64,000 nucleotides of DNA, from assembly GCF_027595985.1 (NCBI RefSeq), contig NC_073308.1:14352511-14416510 (forward strand), in the 5' to 3' direction. Source of the stretch: Sorex araneus. Taxonomy: Eukaryota; Chordata; Mammalia; Eulipotyphla; Soricidae. The notes beneath the pieces were generated by a model. It was not told where the DNA came from. It saw only the letters and a program-made list of their open reading frames with translations, and searched no databases. The position numbers and the translations under genes were made by a program. Of the stretch, positions 1 to 12,500 are shown piece by piece (positions within the stretch are counted from its first letter, which is position 1; each line of letters opens with the position of its first letter).

Positions 1-2980
1 TCCCCATCTGCCAGGGGCCACCCCACCTGGCGCCTAGAGCTGCCCACGTGCAGCGTGACTCAGAGAGGACCTATCCCTGCAGGCACCCACAGGGTCAGAG
101 AAGGGACAGGACGGGCTCAGACTGTGGGGCCCGGGGCGGGCAGAGGAGGACCCCAGGAGCGACCGTGTCCCAGCGGCACACACGTACCCCTCTGGAAAGA
201 ACCAGGGCCTGCTAGAGGCCACCAGCCAAGTGGCCAACCCGAGTCCCGCTGGGGACCCTCCCATGCCTGCACCCGGTTCTCGGCAGCGCCCCCATCTCCC
301 TGCCAGTCTCCTGAGCTGTGGGGTAAGACTGCAGGCAGCCCCCACAAACACACGTAGCCTCTGGGGACACGGTGGGGACAGAGGGCAGCCCCTTCCTCCA
401 AATGTGACCTCCAGTGGGGAGGCAAGGATGCGGTCCCTGGCCCTTCTGGCCTCAGAAGGTCACGAAGGTTATTTATAGCCACAGTGGTAGCGGCCTCTGG
501 GGATGGGGTGGGTGGGGCGTGTGCAGAGGCCGACAGCCTGAGCTTCCTCTGTGGGTAGCAGTGCTGGGGCGGGGTCCAAAGGCCGGACGCAGGGGCCTCA
601 CCTCTACAGCCCTGTCCATGAGAGGCAGGCCTTGGTGGTGGGCACTGGGGCCCCCATATCCTGCCCAAGCCCAGACTGCAATGAAGGGGAGCTTGGTGGG
701 TGGGAACAGGCCCCCAGCTCTTGGGGTCTGTCCCCGTGTCCAACCACCTGGCTGTTGCTCCCCAAGCCTCCGCTGCAGGCTGGTTGCTGCCTCCAGCCTC
801 TGTCCACTCCCAGAATGAAGCTGAGGCCACAGGGGTGACCTGAGGACACAGCCACCATGGGGGCAGGGCAGGAACTGTGGGAGCCCCAAGTCCACGTGTC
901 ACAGACTGTTACCTGCAATGTCATCACCAGGGAGGCAAAGTACAGGGTCAGAGCAGGCCCAAGGAAGGGCTAGGCGGGGCGGGGGGTGCAGAAGCCACTT
1001 ACTCACGGGCCAGGCACTGGGCCTTTCCAGGAACCCCCTGGGCTGGGACCTAGAGTAGGGGACACCGGGCCGGGGCAATCGGAAGTGGGACACTGGGTTG
1101 GGAGACCAGTGGGGGACTCTAAGCCAGGGGTCTGTTGTGGGTGCGTGAAGTGGCAGGGTCGAGGGTCCCTGGGGGCAGCAGTGATGCCGATCCTGGCCAA
1201 GTGGTCCAGTGTCACCCAGCGTGCTCAGCACTGGGCACGTCCTGCAGATAGATATTGGGGCTCTGGGGATGCTGGGGCCCCTGAGCCCATGTCCTCCCGA
1301 CCCCCCACCCAGGGACCCTCTTGCTCTGCCCCACGTACTTGTCAGCAGGACGCTCTGAGCAAGGTGCTGGAGCTGCAGGTGGGGGGGACGAAGATCAGCT
1401 CTAGGCCTGGGGCCAACGGCTGTCACCAGCCCCTGAAGGGCCCCGCCCCCAAGGTGAGGAGAATCAGGCACAGCAGGGAGTGACTGTGGCCCAGTCCCAC
1501 AGAACTGCTCTCTGCCTCAGTGGCCCCGCTGCGGGGCTGTGGACTCAGGTCGGCGTATCCCACCCCCAGTCGTCTGTGACCACCCAGGGTGTGTTCAGCA
1601 GAGGACAGCAGCTAGCACCCCTGCTGGCCGTGTCGGGGATTGCCGAGACAGCCTGAAAGGAGCCCTGAGGGGAATAGGGCCTGACTGCGGCCCAGAGCCA
1701 GGCCTGGCACGGTTTCGAGGGAAAGTGGCACTCCCTCAAGCCTGACCCCAGGGGCTGACCCGGGTGCTCCCAGGAAGCGGGCTGGCCCCATGGAGCAGGA
1801 GGGCAGAGTTCCCAGTGACTTGTGGACCCCAAAGGTCCCTGAGGACAGGCCAGTGCTCGGCCATCTCTGGGCCCCATAGACCCACCACCACCCAAGCCCT
1901 CTCGGCCAGCCCTGTGTCCAGGTAAGCACTGTCTGCGGTGCCCACTGAGGCGCTGTCCAGGGGATGTCCAGGGAAACAGCACTATCTCACAGGCGCGGTC
2001 CCCAGGGGCTGGGAGCCCGTTCACCAGCCATCCTGCCCACCCTGCTTCACGGTAGAGTGCCCGGAGCTGGGTCGCAAGGGCCCATGCCAGCTATGCGAGC
2101 TATGTGATGAGCCGTAAGCAGCTGCTGACCGAGCCGCAGGCGAGTGAAAGGCTCGCCCCGCAGGGACGTGGCTCACTTTCGTTCCTTCTGAGGTGCTAGG
2201 GCCAACTCCAGTCTCACCACGGGTGGTGCCTACGTTGTTCTGTGGGCCCGTCTGGCCAGCAGCCAATGGTCACTGCCTCAATGCACTTTGCCTTCACTGG
2301 CAGGAAATGGACAGCCCACAGACGGCCTCCACACCTCTGCTCTGTCTCACCTGTCAGGTCAACAGTTAGCCCTGGGGCCTGCAGTCAACAAAACACCAAG
2401 AGCAACGAGGGACCAACAGGCCAGAGAGGACCAGGGTGGAGGCCTTGCACACGGCTCGCAACACTCTCTTAAGCAGGATGCAGGGCAGCCTCATCTAGGA
2501 GGCCCGGGTCCACTCACCACCAGGAGTGACACCAAGGGTGACACCAGCACGACCTATCCTGAACAGGAAACTGGCACGAGGCTGCGCAGCTTCCAAGATC
2601 TGCCCCTTTCTGGAGCATTCTGCCCTGATGAGGACCAGAAACCCGCTGTCACACCTACAAAGTTGATTCTGGAAATGTTGACTGGGTTCCGGGGCCTGGC
2701 CCGAGAAGCCATGGCCATTCTGGCTTTCCTGGCCCAGCCTGGCCTGGCCCCACCTGTTCTGAACAAGGGTGCGGGCCCCTGAGAGGCAGGAGGCAGCTGC
2801 GGGTCCAGGGTGATGTTCTAGAGCTGGCAGAGGAGAGGGAGGCGAAGGGGTCCCGGGGGCTGGCCGGGAGTTCAGGGCTCATGATGGGGTGCAGCTGAGC
2901 CCCATCGGCACACACCCCTCAGGACAGGCCAGACCCTGGCTACCCTGAGCTGGCGCCCAGCACCGCGAGAGCAGGGGCGG
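1..2980. other. GC-rich intergenic DNA downstream of INTS7
   Basis: I see no conserved coding exon, RNA gene or recognisable SINE here. Long open frames exist on both strands, but their translations are compositionally odd (Gly, Pro, Trp, Cys-rich) and resemble no family I know. In human, LPGAT1 lies on this side of INTS7; no part of it is recognisable here. Confidence 0.6.
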
Positions 2981-3004
2981 AAGCACGGGCAGAGCAAGAG
3001 ACGT

Positions 3005-3010
3005 TTTATT
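3005..3010 (-). terminator. INTS7 polyadenylation signal AATAAA
   Basis: Read on the minus strand this is AATAAA, about 260 nt after the INTS7 stop codon. It is the first canonical signal downstream and implies a short 3' UTR ending near 2985. Longer isoforms cannot be excluded. Confidence 0.7.
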
Positions 3011-3268
3011 TCGGAGGTGTGTGCGGGCAGCTGTGTCCCCACGCCTGCTCTTGGGGCCAGTGCCCGGCACACACAGTAAGAGTCTTCTGGTGAAGCAGAG
3101 AGGGAGGGGGTCTCGGCTAAGCCTCCCCTCTCCCAGCCGTGGCCCTGCAGAAGGAAGCGTGGCGTCACTCGGGGTCACCACACCTGGGCGGCGCTGGCCA
3201 GGGAGTGTCGGGGAGCCTGGCTCGGAATCCAGCCGTGCAGGGCCGGGCGTGGGGCTGTGGCCGCGTCG

Positions 3269-3547
3269 TCAGAAGCGCGTGTAGGCGGTGCGCTGGGGCT
3301 GCTGTGGGGGCTGGCTCTGCTGCTGCAGGCGCAGCTGCTGCGAGTACGGGTCCTCCAGGGCCTTGACGAAGATGGTGGTCCTCGGGCCTGTCTTCCACAC
3401 AATGCCGTCGGCGTCCTTCACCGACGATTCCACGGTGATGTGGTGGGTGCCGAGGACAGAGAAGTTGAGCAGAAACTGGGTGCTGAAGTAGTCGTTGTGG
3501 GGCTCCACCCGCTGCTCCATCTCGTTGGTCACGTGGTCGAGGGGGAC
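3269..3547 (-). CDS. INTS7: INTS7 terminal coding exon 20
   Basis: It encodes residues 868-959, VPLDHVTNEMEQRVEPHNDY through the Gln/Pro-rich tail to AYTRF and a TGA stop at 3271-3269. The acceptor is CCTGCAG|G. The Gln tract near the end is shorter than I recall for human, which accounts for the small length difference. Confidence 0.96.
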   Translation of the reverse strand, partial: VPLDHVTNEMEQRVEPHNDYFSTQFLLNFSVLGTHHITVESSVKDADGIVWKTGPRTTIFVKALEDPYSQQLRLQQQSQPPQQPQRTAYTRF

Positions 3548-6500
3548 CTGCAGGAGTGGCAGTGAGGCATGCCCCCCCTCCTGGTGACAGGGCAGAGCTC
3601 CAGGCCAGGCCAGCTGCCACCTGCTGAAATAGCCTTCACCTCCCGCCCCACCCAGTCACCCCGACCTCACTTCCTCACAGACTCAGCATCCTCTAAAAGG
3701 GTCACACCCCTGAGGTGACAGGTACCACCAGTGTTGTGGCCCAAGGCCATGTGACCCACTCATGGAGTCTGCAGCAGCCGGGTGGAGGGCAGGTGCCCAA
3801 AGGCTCAGTGACGCCACCAAACACCAGCACCCTTGTCACTCTCTGGGAACAGGATGCTGTGTATAGTGGCCTGACACCCCCACGGTGACTGCAGGAAGCT
3901 GTTCCGAGGGAGAGCAGAGAAAGGCGCGAGCGGGACCGGGCCTGTGACGAGTGGAGGTCGGCCCGAGGTGCCCCCCTGAAGGTGGAGGGGTGGCTGCTCC
4001 AGGCACAGGATCACAGCCAGGCCCTCCAGAGGTCTTGTGGGGGTGTCAGGGCTCAGCCCCACGCAGGTGCCTTTCTAGGCCCGCAGAGGACGCTCGGTTC
4101 AGCTAGCATCGAGCCAGTTCCTGTACTACAAACCCGCGTTGCCCGGCAGCAGGTGACTGAGGCAGGACAGTCCCCAGCACCAAAGAGCCGGGTTGTTCCT
4201 TGCAGACCTGCCTGGTGCCACAGGCCACACATCTCACTACACACGCAGGGGCAGCTGTGCCCACCGTGCTGGCCCCACACAAACCCCACAGGCAGGAGAG
4301 GCAGCAGGGCAGCTGCGGACATGACCTCGCTGTCAGCTGTGCACGAGTGGACGTGGCTTCAGTGCTGTGGGGCAGAGCAGCCTCCCCGAGTGGACCACAA
4401 CGCCTGGAAAGGCCACCAGGCCAAAGGCAGGAAGGCCAGCTTCAACCTGCCCCTGGACATCCCCAGTGCCCTTCATCTACCTGAACACCTGCTCATTCCA
4501 CTCTGAATGTGCCCCTTGGCCCTGGGGTGTGGACTCGACACTCGCCCACGGGGCGAGCATGGATGGTCCAGCCCTTGTGGCCAAGCAGCACCCCCGGCGC
4601 CCCGTCAGGGAGGAGTCCAGCTCCTCACGGGTGCAAAGCCAACAGCCTCTGAAAGGCGAACTCAGAAAACAGGCCAGGGGTTCGGTCCTAGGGGCCTGGG
4701 CTGCCCTCGCCCCCTGCGCCGCCCCGAGGCCCAGAGCTGGAGCCCCTACTTCAACCTGATGCCAGGAAGGAGCAAGTGTCAGGGCCCAGATGCCACATGG
4801 GCTCCCAATCGTGACCTCGAGTCTGTGGGGTGGGGACCCGCAGCCACGGGAGCCGCCACCACTGGGTCGGACCACAACCCCGCAGTCACCTTGTAGTCCT
4901 GTCCCGACTTGCTCTGCAGCGTGGAGGAGACATTGAGGCAGACGGACTGAATCTTCCGGAAGAGCCCGGGCTTGGCGCCATGCTGGACCACCCCCTCCAC
5001 CTTCAGGGCCAGCTGCTGGTTACTCTGCACAGCAATGGGCTCAGCAGGGTTCCGGGGTGATGGCGACAGGGCAAGCTGGAATAGGTGCCAGGGCTGAAAA
5101 GGGCGTCCCCCGACCAACTGCACACAGAGCACACGTGCACACACATGCACAGACACCCACACACAAACACCACATACCACACAGAAGTGCCTATGGCACA
5201 CGTGTGCAGACACAGACATCACACAAACATCAAGCAGACACATCCCTCCCCGCCCTTCTCGGACAGCCCCTCAGGGGGACCAGGGAAATATACTATGGAA
5301 ATTCTTGGGTCCGCCTGTTAGCTCACTTAAACAGCCTAAATTCAAATGGAAATGAACTTTAAGCTCTAGGCAGATACCCATAACCAGGCCCCAAGGCAAT
5401 AAAGTCTACACAAATCCACCAACCGAGCTCGGTTTCCTTCTGGTAGCCTCAGGCACACAGGACTGTGCAGCTCACACACGGCCCCTGCACACCAATACCC
5501 CTCCCCCTCTCCCCTCTCTCCCTCTCCAGCTCCCAAACGACACTCCAGCAGGAAGTGCTGCCGCGCCTGTGCTCATGTGGCCCTGCGGGGTGCCCCAGAA
5601 CCTCCTGCATGGTGTGCGCGCTGTGGCTTCAGACACGAACATCATTTCTGCCTTCTCATTAGGGTTCTTGAAAACATACACCAAGGCCGAAATGACAGTG
5701 GCTACAGTGGGCAGGGAGCGCCTCTGGCACATGGCTACCCTTGGTTCAATCTCGGGCACCCCACATGGTCCCCCAAGGCCACCAGGAGTGATCCCTGAGC
5801 AGAGTCAGGAGTGAGCCCGAGCATCATCGAGTGCACCCCCAAACAAAAGAATAAAAAAACCAAGAATGGGAGAACTTGGCTCCCCAGTCCTGGCCCTGAC
5901 AAAGGCAGGGCGGCAGCCCACAGCAGGCTGGGCCCCGATCCCAGCTGCCCAGGCCCCAGCCAGGTCGGGCCCCTGATTCGATCCCGGCAGCCAGACCTGC
6001 GTCTGCCCTTGCAGTATGCTGGCCCCATTACCTTGATGCTGGTGGACTGAAGTTTCTGGAAAAAGTACCTCTGGAATGAAAGGGGAACTTTCAGCAAAGC
6101 AATGATGCCATCACAGAGGCAGGCCGTGTGCTGTGGGAGACAGAGACTCAGTGAGACCAAGGTCCCCAGCCAGATGAACAACGTCCTTGCAGGAAAGTCC
6201 AAGCCATGAGCGACTCAGGCACCAGGCCAAACACCCAGTACCAGTCCTTGGCAGATGGTCCTCCCACGGAGCCCAGTGACAGAACTCTACTCTGTAGACT
6301 ACTCAATAAAGAGGCAGACAGGGGGCAACCCATATTCCTGCAGGGTGTGCTCTTGGGGAAGCCTGCCTCTCCAGAAGCTGCTGGAATGAGGAGAGACCAG
6401 CCCCCCTCCCCTCCCCCCCTGCCCCCGGCGACGCCCGGAGCCTAGCACCAGAGGCAGCAAACAGTCTCCTGGTTATCCCCTTGCTGCCCGCTAGGGACGT

Positions 6501-9500
6501 GGCCTGCGGTGTGAAGGGGGACTGACTACTGGCTGGCTCGGGCACTCAGCCCAGTTCCTTCTGTGGGGGTCTGAGTCCATGAGGGCTCACAGCCCCCTGC
6601 TTTTTTTTTTTTGCTTTTTGGGTCACACCCAGTGATGCTCAGGGGTTACTCCTGGCTTTGCACTCAGGAATTGCTCCTGGCAGTGCTTGGGGGACCATAT
6701 GGGATGCCGGGGATTGAACCCAGGTCGGCCGCGTGCAAGGCAAACGCCCTACCCGCTGTGCTATTGCTCCGGCCCCATGCCCCCTGCTTCCTGAGGGTCT
6801 CCCTGGGAAGCCACAGTGCTGAGCACACACCGGGGAGGCTGGGTTTGGGGGAAGCCCCAGGAGACCCCCGGCTCAGGCTCAGCCCACCAGCCTGGGCTAA
6901 GGGCTCCTTCCTGTTTCCTTGACCATTTGCAAACATAACAGAAAAAGCTGCAGAACGGTGGCCCTGGGTAGGTGGGAATTTCCCTCCTGGTGGTCAGAGC
7001 CAAAGGCCACGGCCCACCCTCGCCCTATGCCACCTGTCCTCTGGGCCTGCTCCTCGTCAGGCACCACCCAGTGCCCGAGCCAGATCCAGCTGTAGACGAG
7101 CGAGAATCCACCTCAGGAGAAGCCACCGTGGGGGCGTGGCGTCCTCAGGTGAGGTGAATCCTGCAACCAGCCATGGGGGCACCTGCAGGGCTGGCTGGTG
7201 GAGGGCTTGGGAGCCTACATGCAAGCAGAGAAACAGTTCCGGAGGGTGATATGAGGCCACAAGCCTGCAGCAGGGCCGGAGAAGGCCCCAGGACGCTGAG
7301 GTGTGTGTGGGATCCCCAAGTCACTCTAGACACCCCCGGCCCCAGAGTGCACCTGGGGAGGTCATAGGGCCAGGGCAGGGCCACAAAGCTGAAAAAGAGA
7401 CCAGAAGGCCAAAGCACGGTGGACACCGGAGGCCAGCGGGAGACGGCAGAATGCTGATGCGGCCCCTAAGCCTCTACAGTCAGCAGCTGCGGGCCTGCTG
7501 GCCAAACCATGCGGGCTCCGGTGCACAGAGAAGCCGTCGCTGGGAACCCTGAGGCCCAGGAGAGCTCAGGGGAGGAGGAATGCCTGAGCGGTCAGCGGCA
7601 CACACAGGACGCGGAGGCTGGGACAGGCAGAGAGTGAGGGGGTCTGTGCAGTGTGCAGCTCGCCCTGGCCAGGCCCAGGTCTTCCTGCTCCCGCCAGCCA
7701 CGGAGTCTCTGAGGAACGCTCAGCCCTGGCTTTCTGATGTGGCCCCAGAGGGCAGCCGGGGTGGAGACAGCTGCGGCCGGGCTCAGCTCAATGGGCGAGA
7801 GAGACAGCACGGCTTGGCCTGGAGATAGGCTCCGGGGCTGGGGCCACACAGAGGAAGGCCAACAGCGCCCTGTCAACCCGCCCGCACCCACCCAGGGCTC
7901 TGTGGCCACTTGCCATGTAGGATACAGGGGTGTACTTGCGAGTGAGCGCCTCCACCTCCTCCAGGACGCGGCTGTACACGGACATCACTCTCCTCTCATA
8001 CTCGCTGTCGGCAGGTGCGGCCCCCATAGTCCCGTACTCCTGGAAGCTGCAGGGAGACCAGCACCATGGGCCAGGCGGCATCTACACCGGCCCCGCGCTG
8101 CCCACACAGGCACACAGCCACCCCCGGCCCGTGCCTGGATGCTGTACCCAGAGCTGTCTGCCAAAGAACAGACCCAGAATCTGTTCTTCTGACTGTGACA
8201 ACTGTACAGGGCGGGCAGAGGCCAGGGATGGAGGGTGGGAGCTGCCACATGTGAGCTAAGCCCACTCCCCACACCAGCCTGCCGCCCTAAGGCCTCACTG
8301 CCCAGGTCCAGTTCCCAGGAGGTGGGCCCTCGTCCACCGGCACGCAAGTGCACGCGCAGAAACTGGGAGTGTGCGGGCACAACTCACTGGCAAAGGGCCC
8401 ATGAAAACAGGGAGGAGAGGAGACACTTGGCACAGTAGTCAAGATCAGAGTGTCGTGGAGCCCCAGAGACGGGTGGGAACAGGACACGCTCACGGCTCGC
8501 CAGGGGCCCGAGGAGCAGGACGCTCTCACCAGGCCTGAAGAGCCTTGGGGGCCACGGCGCTGGGAGGGGAAATCTCGTGGCCTCATGGTTGCTGCCTATA
8601 GCTACCGGCCTCAACTGCAGCGGGAATTACAGTTAAAGTCATGTACTGCCAGAAAGAGATTAATGGGGAAAATGAGAATCGTGCTTTAATAAAAGCACTT
8701 TTAATAATTAAGTACCTAGTGGGAAAAAGAGAAGAATTTCAATATAGCAAAATAGGCATTTCTGTTTTGTTTGGGAGGCAGAGAATGAAAATGTTACATT
8801 CACCCTTATTATCGACTGGGGGCCACAGCAGGGAGAGCTCAGGGCTGACTCCTCCCTCTGGACCTGGAGGGCCATACTAGGTGTCGGGTAGAGTCCAGGT
8901 TAGCTGTGAGCAAGGCCAGTGCCTTCCCTGCTGTACTGTCTCTCCTGCGCCTAAATCATTAAACTTTATACCAAAGTTTGACCGTAACATGGAAGAATAT
9001 GCTCGAGATTTCTCTCAGTCTGTGTCTTGAAACCAGGAGGCAGGTGGGACACAAGCGCGTCCAGGTGACTGCAGGGCAGACACCCCGAGCACTGGGCTGG
9101 GGAGTACCTGGCTGCGTCTGGGTCCAGAATCAGGGCTTCGATGGCGTGCGAGATGAGCAGACAACTCTGCTGCTGGCTGAGGTGTTAAGGTGACTCGTGC
9201 GAGTGACAACCCGCCCGCTCCTCCCCCATTACTGCAGCCAGCAGGAGACGGTGCTGCCGCTCCGGTGTCTCTGCTCCTCATGAACCAAGGGTCCCTGCTG
9301 GCGAGGCCCACGTCTGTGACCAGCTGGGCACTGCGAGGGGACACGGGCAGTCGCCTGCAGCTCCTCTCCGTCTTAGATCTTGGGGTATCTGGTCTAAGAC
9401 TGGGTTCCCAGAGTCGGGTGTGACGCCCTGAACCACAGCACCTGCCTCAGGGCCCACTGAGGGTCCTGCTGCTAGAAATCTTTTATGGGTTCCCTCCCAC

Positions 9501-12500
9501 CCGTGCCTAAGCCTCAGTGGGGAAAGCCAGGGGTGACAGAGAAGGGTGTGTCCGTCTCTTCTCGGGGAAGGCGCTGCAGCTGGAGCAAGGGGCCAGCAGC
9601 ATGGCCGCACCACTCCAGGCCTCCAAACCCTGGGGTGAAGTTAGGAAGGAGAATCATGGACTGTCATGGATAGGGAGGGTCTGGAGCCTGGTCAGACGCG
9701 GATGTCCGCACCGAGGACAGCGGAACTCTGCATGGAAAGGAAAATGTCCCCAGGACTGGGGCACAGCACAGCAGAGAGGAAGCTGGCCACACAGTATGGC
9801 CAACTCAAATCTAGTCCCTGGTACCCCATAGGGTCCCCGAGAACTGCCAGGACACATCCCTGAGCAAAGGATTAATGCCTGAGCACCGCCGGGTGTGGCC
9901 CTAAAACAAAACAAGAAACAAAGAAAGGGAAAGGTTGGACCAGGCTAGGATACAGCTCCAGGCTCCTGAGACTGGCGGCGTCAGCATCAAAGGACGCCTG
10001 GTAAAGATCCCCGTAGCGAGCAGCGAGGCTCCGGAACTCCTCCATGGACTGTCTCATCTGCAGAGAAGGGGAGCCCAGGAGATGCAGACATGAGGACCAG
10101 TCACAGACCCGAACCAAGACCCAGAGACTCTGAAAGCACTGATCCTAAACTGGACAAAATGATCCTAAATGGCAAATGAACAGAACTACTGTGACAGGAA
10201 CAAAAGCCATCACATTTGCAGCTCCTACCTGCTCCATAAAACCAAGCTCCCAGAAGAGAGCAACGTAGAGTCTCCTGCCCCTATGCCTGGCTGTCTTCAC
10301 TGGGGCCCCTTGGAGGGGACGGGTTGCATATCCCTCACTGGCCCGAGCAGAGCCACGACAGTTGAAGACCTCCGGAACCCAGCTACAGCCATACTCAAGG
10401 CCACTACGTTCAAACGAGCTTCAAGCATGAAGGAACCAGCAGAGGAACCCAGGTATGAAGGACCCGGGGCCAAGATCTCCAAGGCTGCTCGGATCAGGAC
10501 TGGGCCTCTTCCACCCAGATCTCCCATTTTCCAATAACTAGGTGGTCACACCCAGGGACTGCCACTGGCGCCATGTAATTCCATCAACGGCCAACATCCA
10601 GAGACCATAAAACCAAGCTCCCGGAAGCGCGTGGCCATCTAATAGCCTAGTTCTTCCTCTTGGAGAAACTGACAAGCTACTGAGAGTCTACTGCCCACAC
10701 GGGAGAGCCTGGCAAGTTCCCCGTGGCATATTCATATCCTAAATACAGTAAAAGATATATACATACCTCTCGGAGAGCCCAGTAAGCTACCGAGAGTATC
10801 CCGCCCGCACGGCAGAGCCTGGCAAGCTACCCGTGGCATATTCGATATGCCAAAAACAGTAACAATAGGTCTCATTCCCCTGACCCTGAAAGAGCCTCCA
10901 ATTGTTGGGAAAGACGAGTAAAGAGAAGCTGCTAAAATCTCAAGGCTGAGTGTAATAGAGACGTTACTGGTGCCCGCTCGAGCAAATCAACGAACAAAGG
11001 GATGACAGTGATACAGTGATACCTGCTCCACAGGGCACCCTCCAAACCCTCAGAAGTCTGGGGACACTACTTTCTGCTGTGTGACACAGGGCTTCCTTGG
11101 GGCCTCGTCCAGCACTGACAAGGCACCGGAGTCAAGCCACTGACTTGGAAATTCCATAATTTTTCATCGAATGGCCACAAAACCCTGAGCGTAGACACAA
11201 ACCAACTTGGAAATCAGGAAGACTCGCCTGGTTGGAGATGCGACCACACCTCTGAAGGTCGTTCCCCAAGGTCATGGCGATGGTGGTGGCGATGGCAGGC
11301 GGAGGGCTGGTCTTCAGGCTGTTGCAGGTGCAGATGAGCTGAGAGAAGGCCTGCAGAAGGTCGATTCTGAGCTTCACAAACTCACACTGAAAGCTGAGTG
11401 GGTTCAGGGGTGTGCTGGCAGCCTGGGGAGAGAAGGGCTCTGACTGAGACAAAGGAGAGGGAACAGTGAAGTATGGCAGCCCGAGGCAGCAGGTGAGCCT
11501 GAGGTGACCTGCAGTGAGAGTCACTTCTCACCCTGCGAGAATCAGCTCAGAAACATCGCTCCAAACAGCGGAACTGTCTGGTGATGATGCAGAACCACAC
11601 AGAAGCAAGCAGCTCCGTGAAACGTGGCTCGAGGAACAGGCCTTTCCCCGGGTTAGGAGACTGTGAGGAAGCATGGAGAGGGGAGGGGCACCCAGGCCTC
11701 AGAAAGCAGTGAGTGGCCCAGCAGGGGCCGGGCACAGGTCCTCACCCTGTCCTCTGGGTGGCAGCCATGTAAGGGACCCCTAAGCAGTGCCTGGGATCAC
11801 CAGCAGCTACTCCCGGCAACACTTGGCCGGCTGGGCCCAGAAGGTTCCATGTTGGGGTCTGGGGGCCACCCGAGACACAGCCAGGTGCCCAGGACCAGAC
11901 CCAGGGCCCAGCACATACCAGGCCCACGCTCCAGCCCCAGGCATCTCCCTGCCCTGCAAGGGGATGGCTGCCTCCCAGAGTCCCCAGGACCACATGCCGA
12001 GGAGAGGCACGAGGCCTCCCCCGCCCCCCCCCGCCCTACTTCTGCCTGAATGCAAAGGGCTGAGTCAGCACGTCTCCTGAGGTAGCTCAACCGGGAACAG
12101 GGAGGCAGGCGCTAGCAGGGGCATAGACTCACCGTCAAGGAAGCAATTCCCTTGTGGTAGAATCTCAGAGACTCAGCAATGCATGAGAGTGCTGAGCGGT
12201 AGTCCTCCTCCCTCAGCCCTGCCAGGCAGTGCTCCGCGCACGAGAACTCCTCCAAGCTGTGCAGCCAGAAGTAGAAATGCTCCGAGGCCACCTGAGTCAG
12301 CAGGCTCCTGTACAGCTCCTGGGCCATGTCGTGGTTCCCCTAAAGCCCAGAGCACGCCCGCACCTCAGGGTCTGCAGCGGGACCCTGGTGCTCTCAGACT
12401 CAGGCAGACCCTTCCCGAGGAAAATGCTGAGCTGTCTATGTGACACAACACCAGCTGTTCTCAGGCCCGAAAGTGGAGAGACGGGATAAGGGACCAAGCC

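Noticed and set aside
117-902. 261-aa minus-strand ORF downstream of INTS7
   Set aside because: There is no recognisable domain, low-information composition and several overlapping frames of similar length on both strands.
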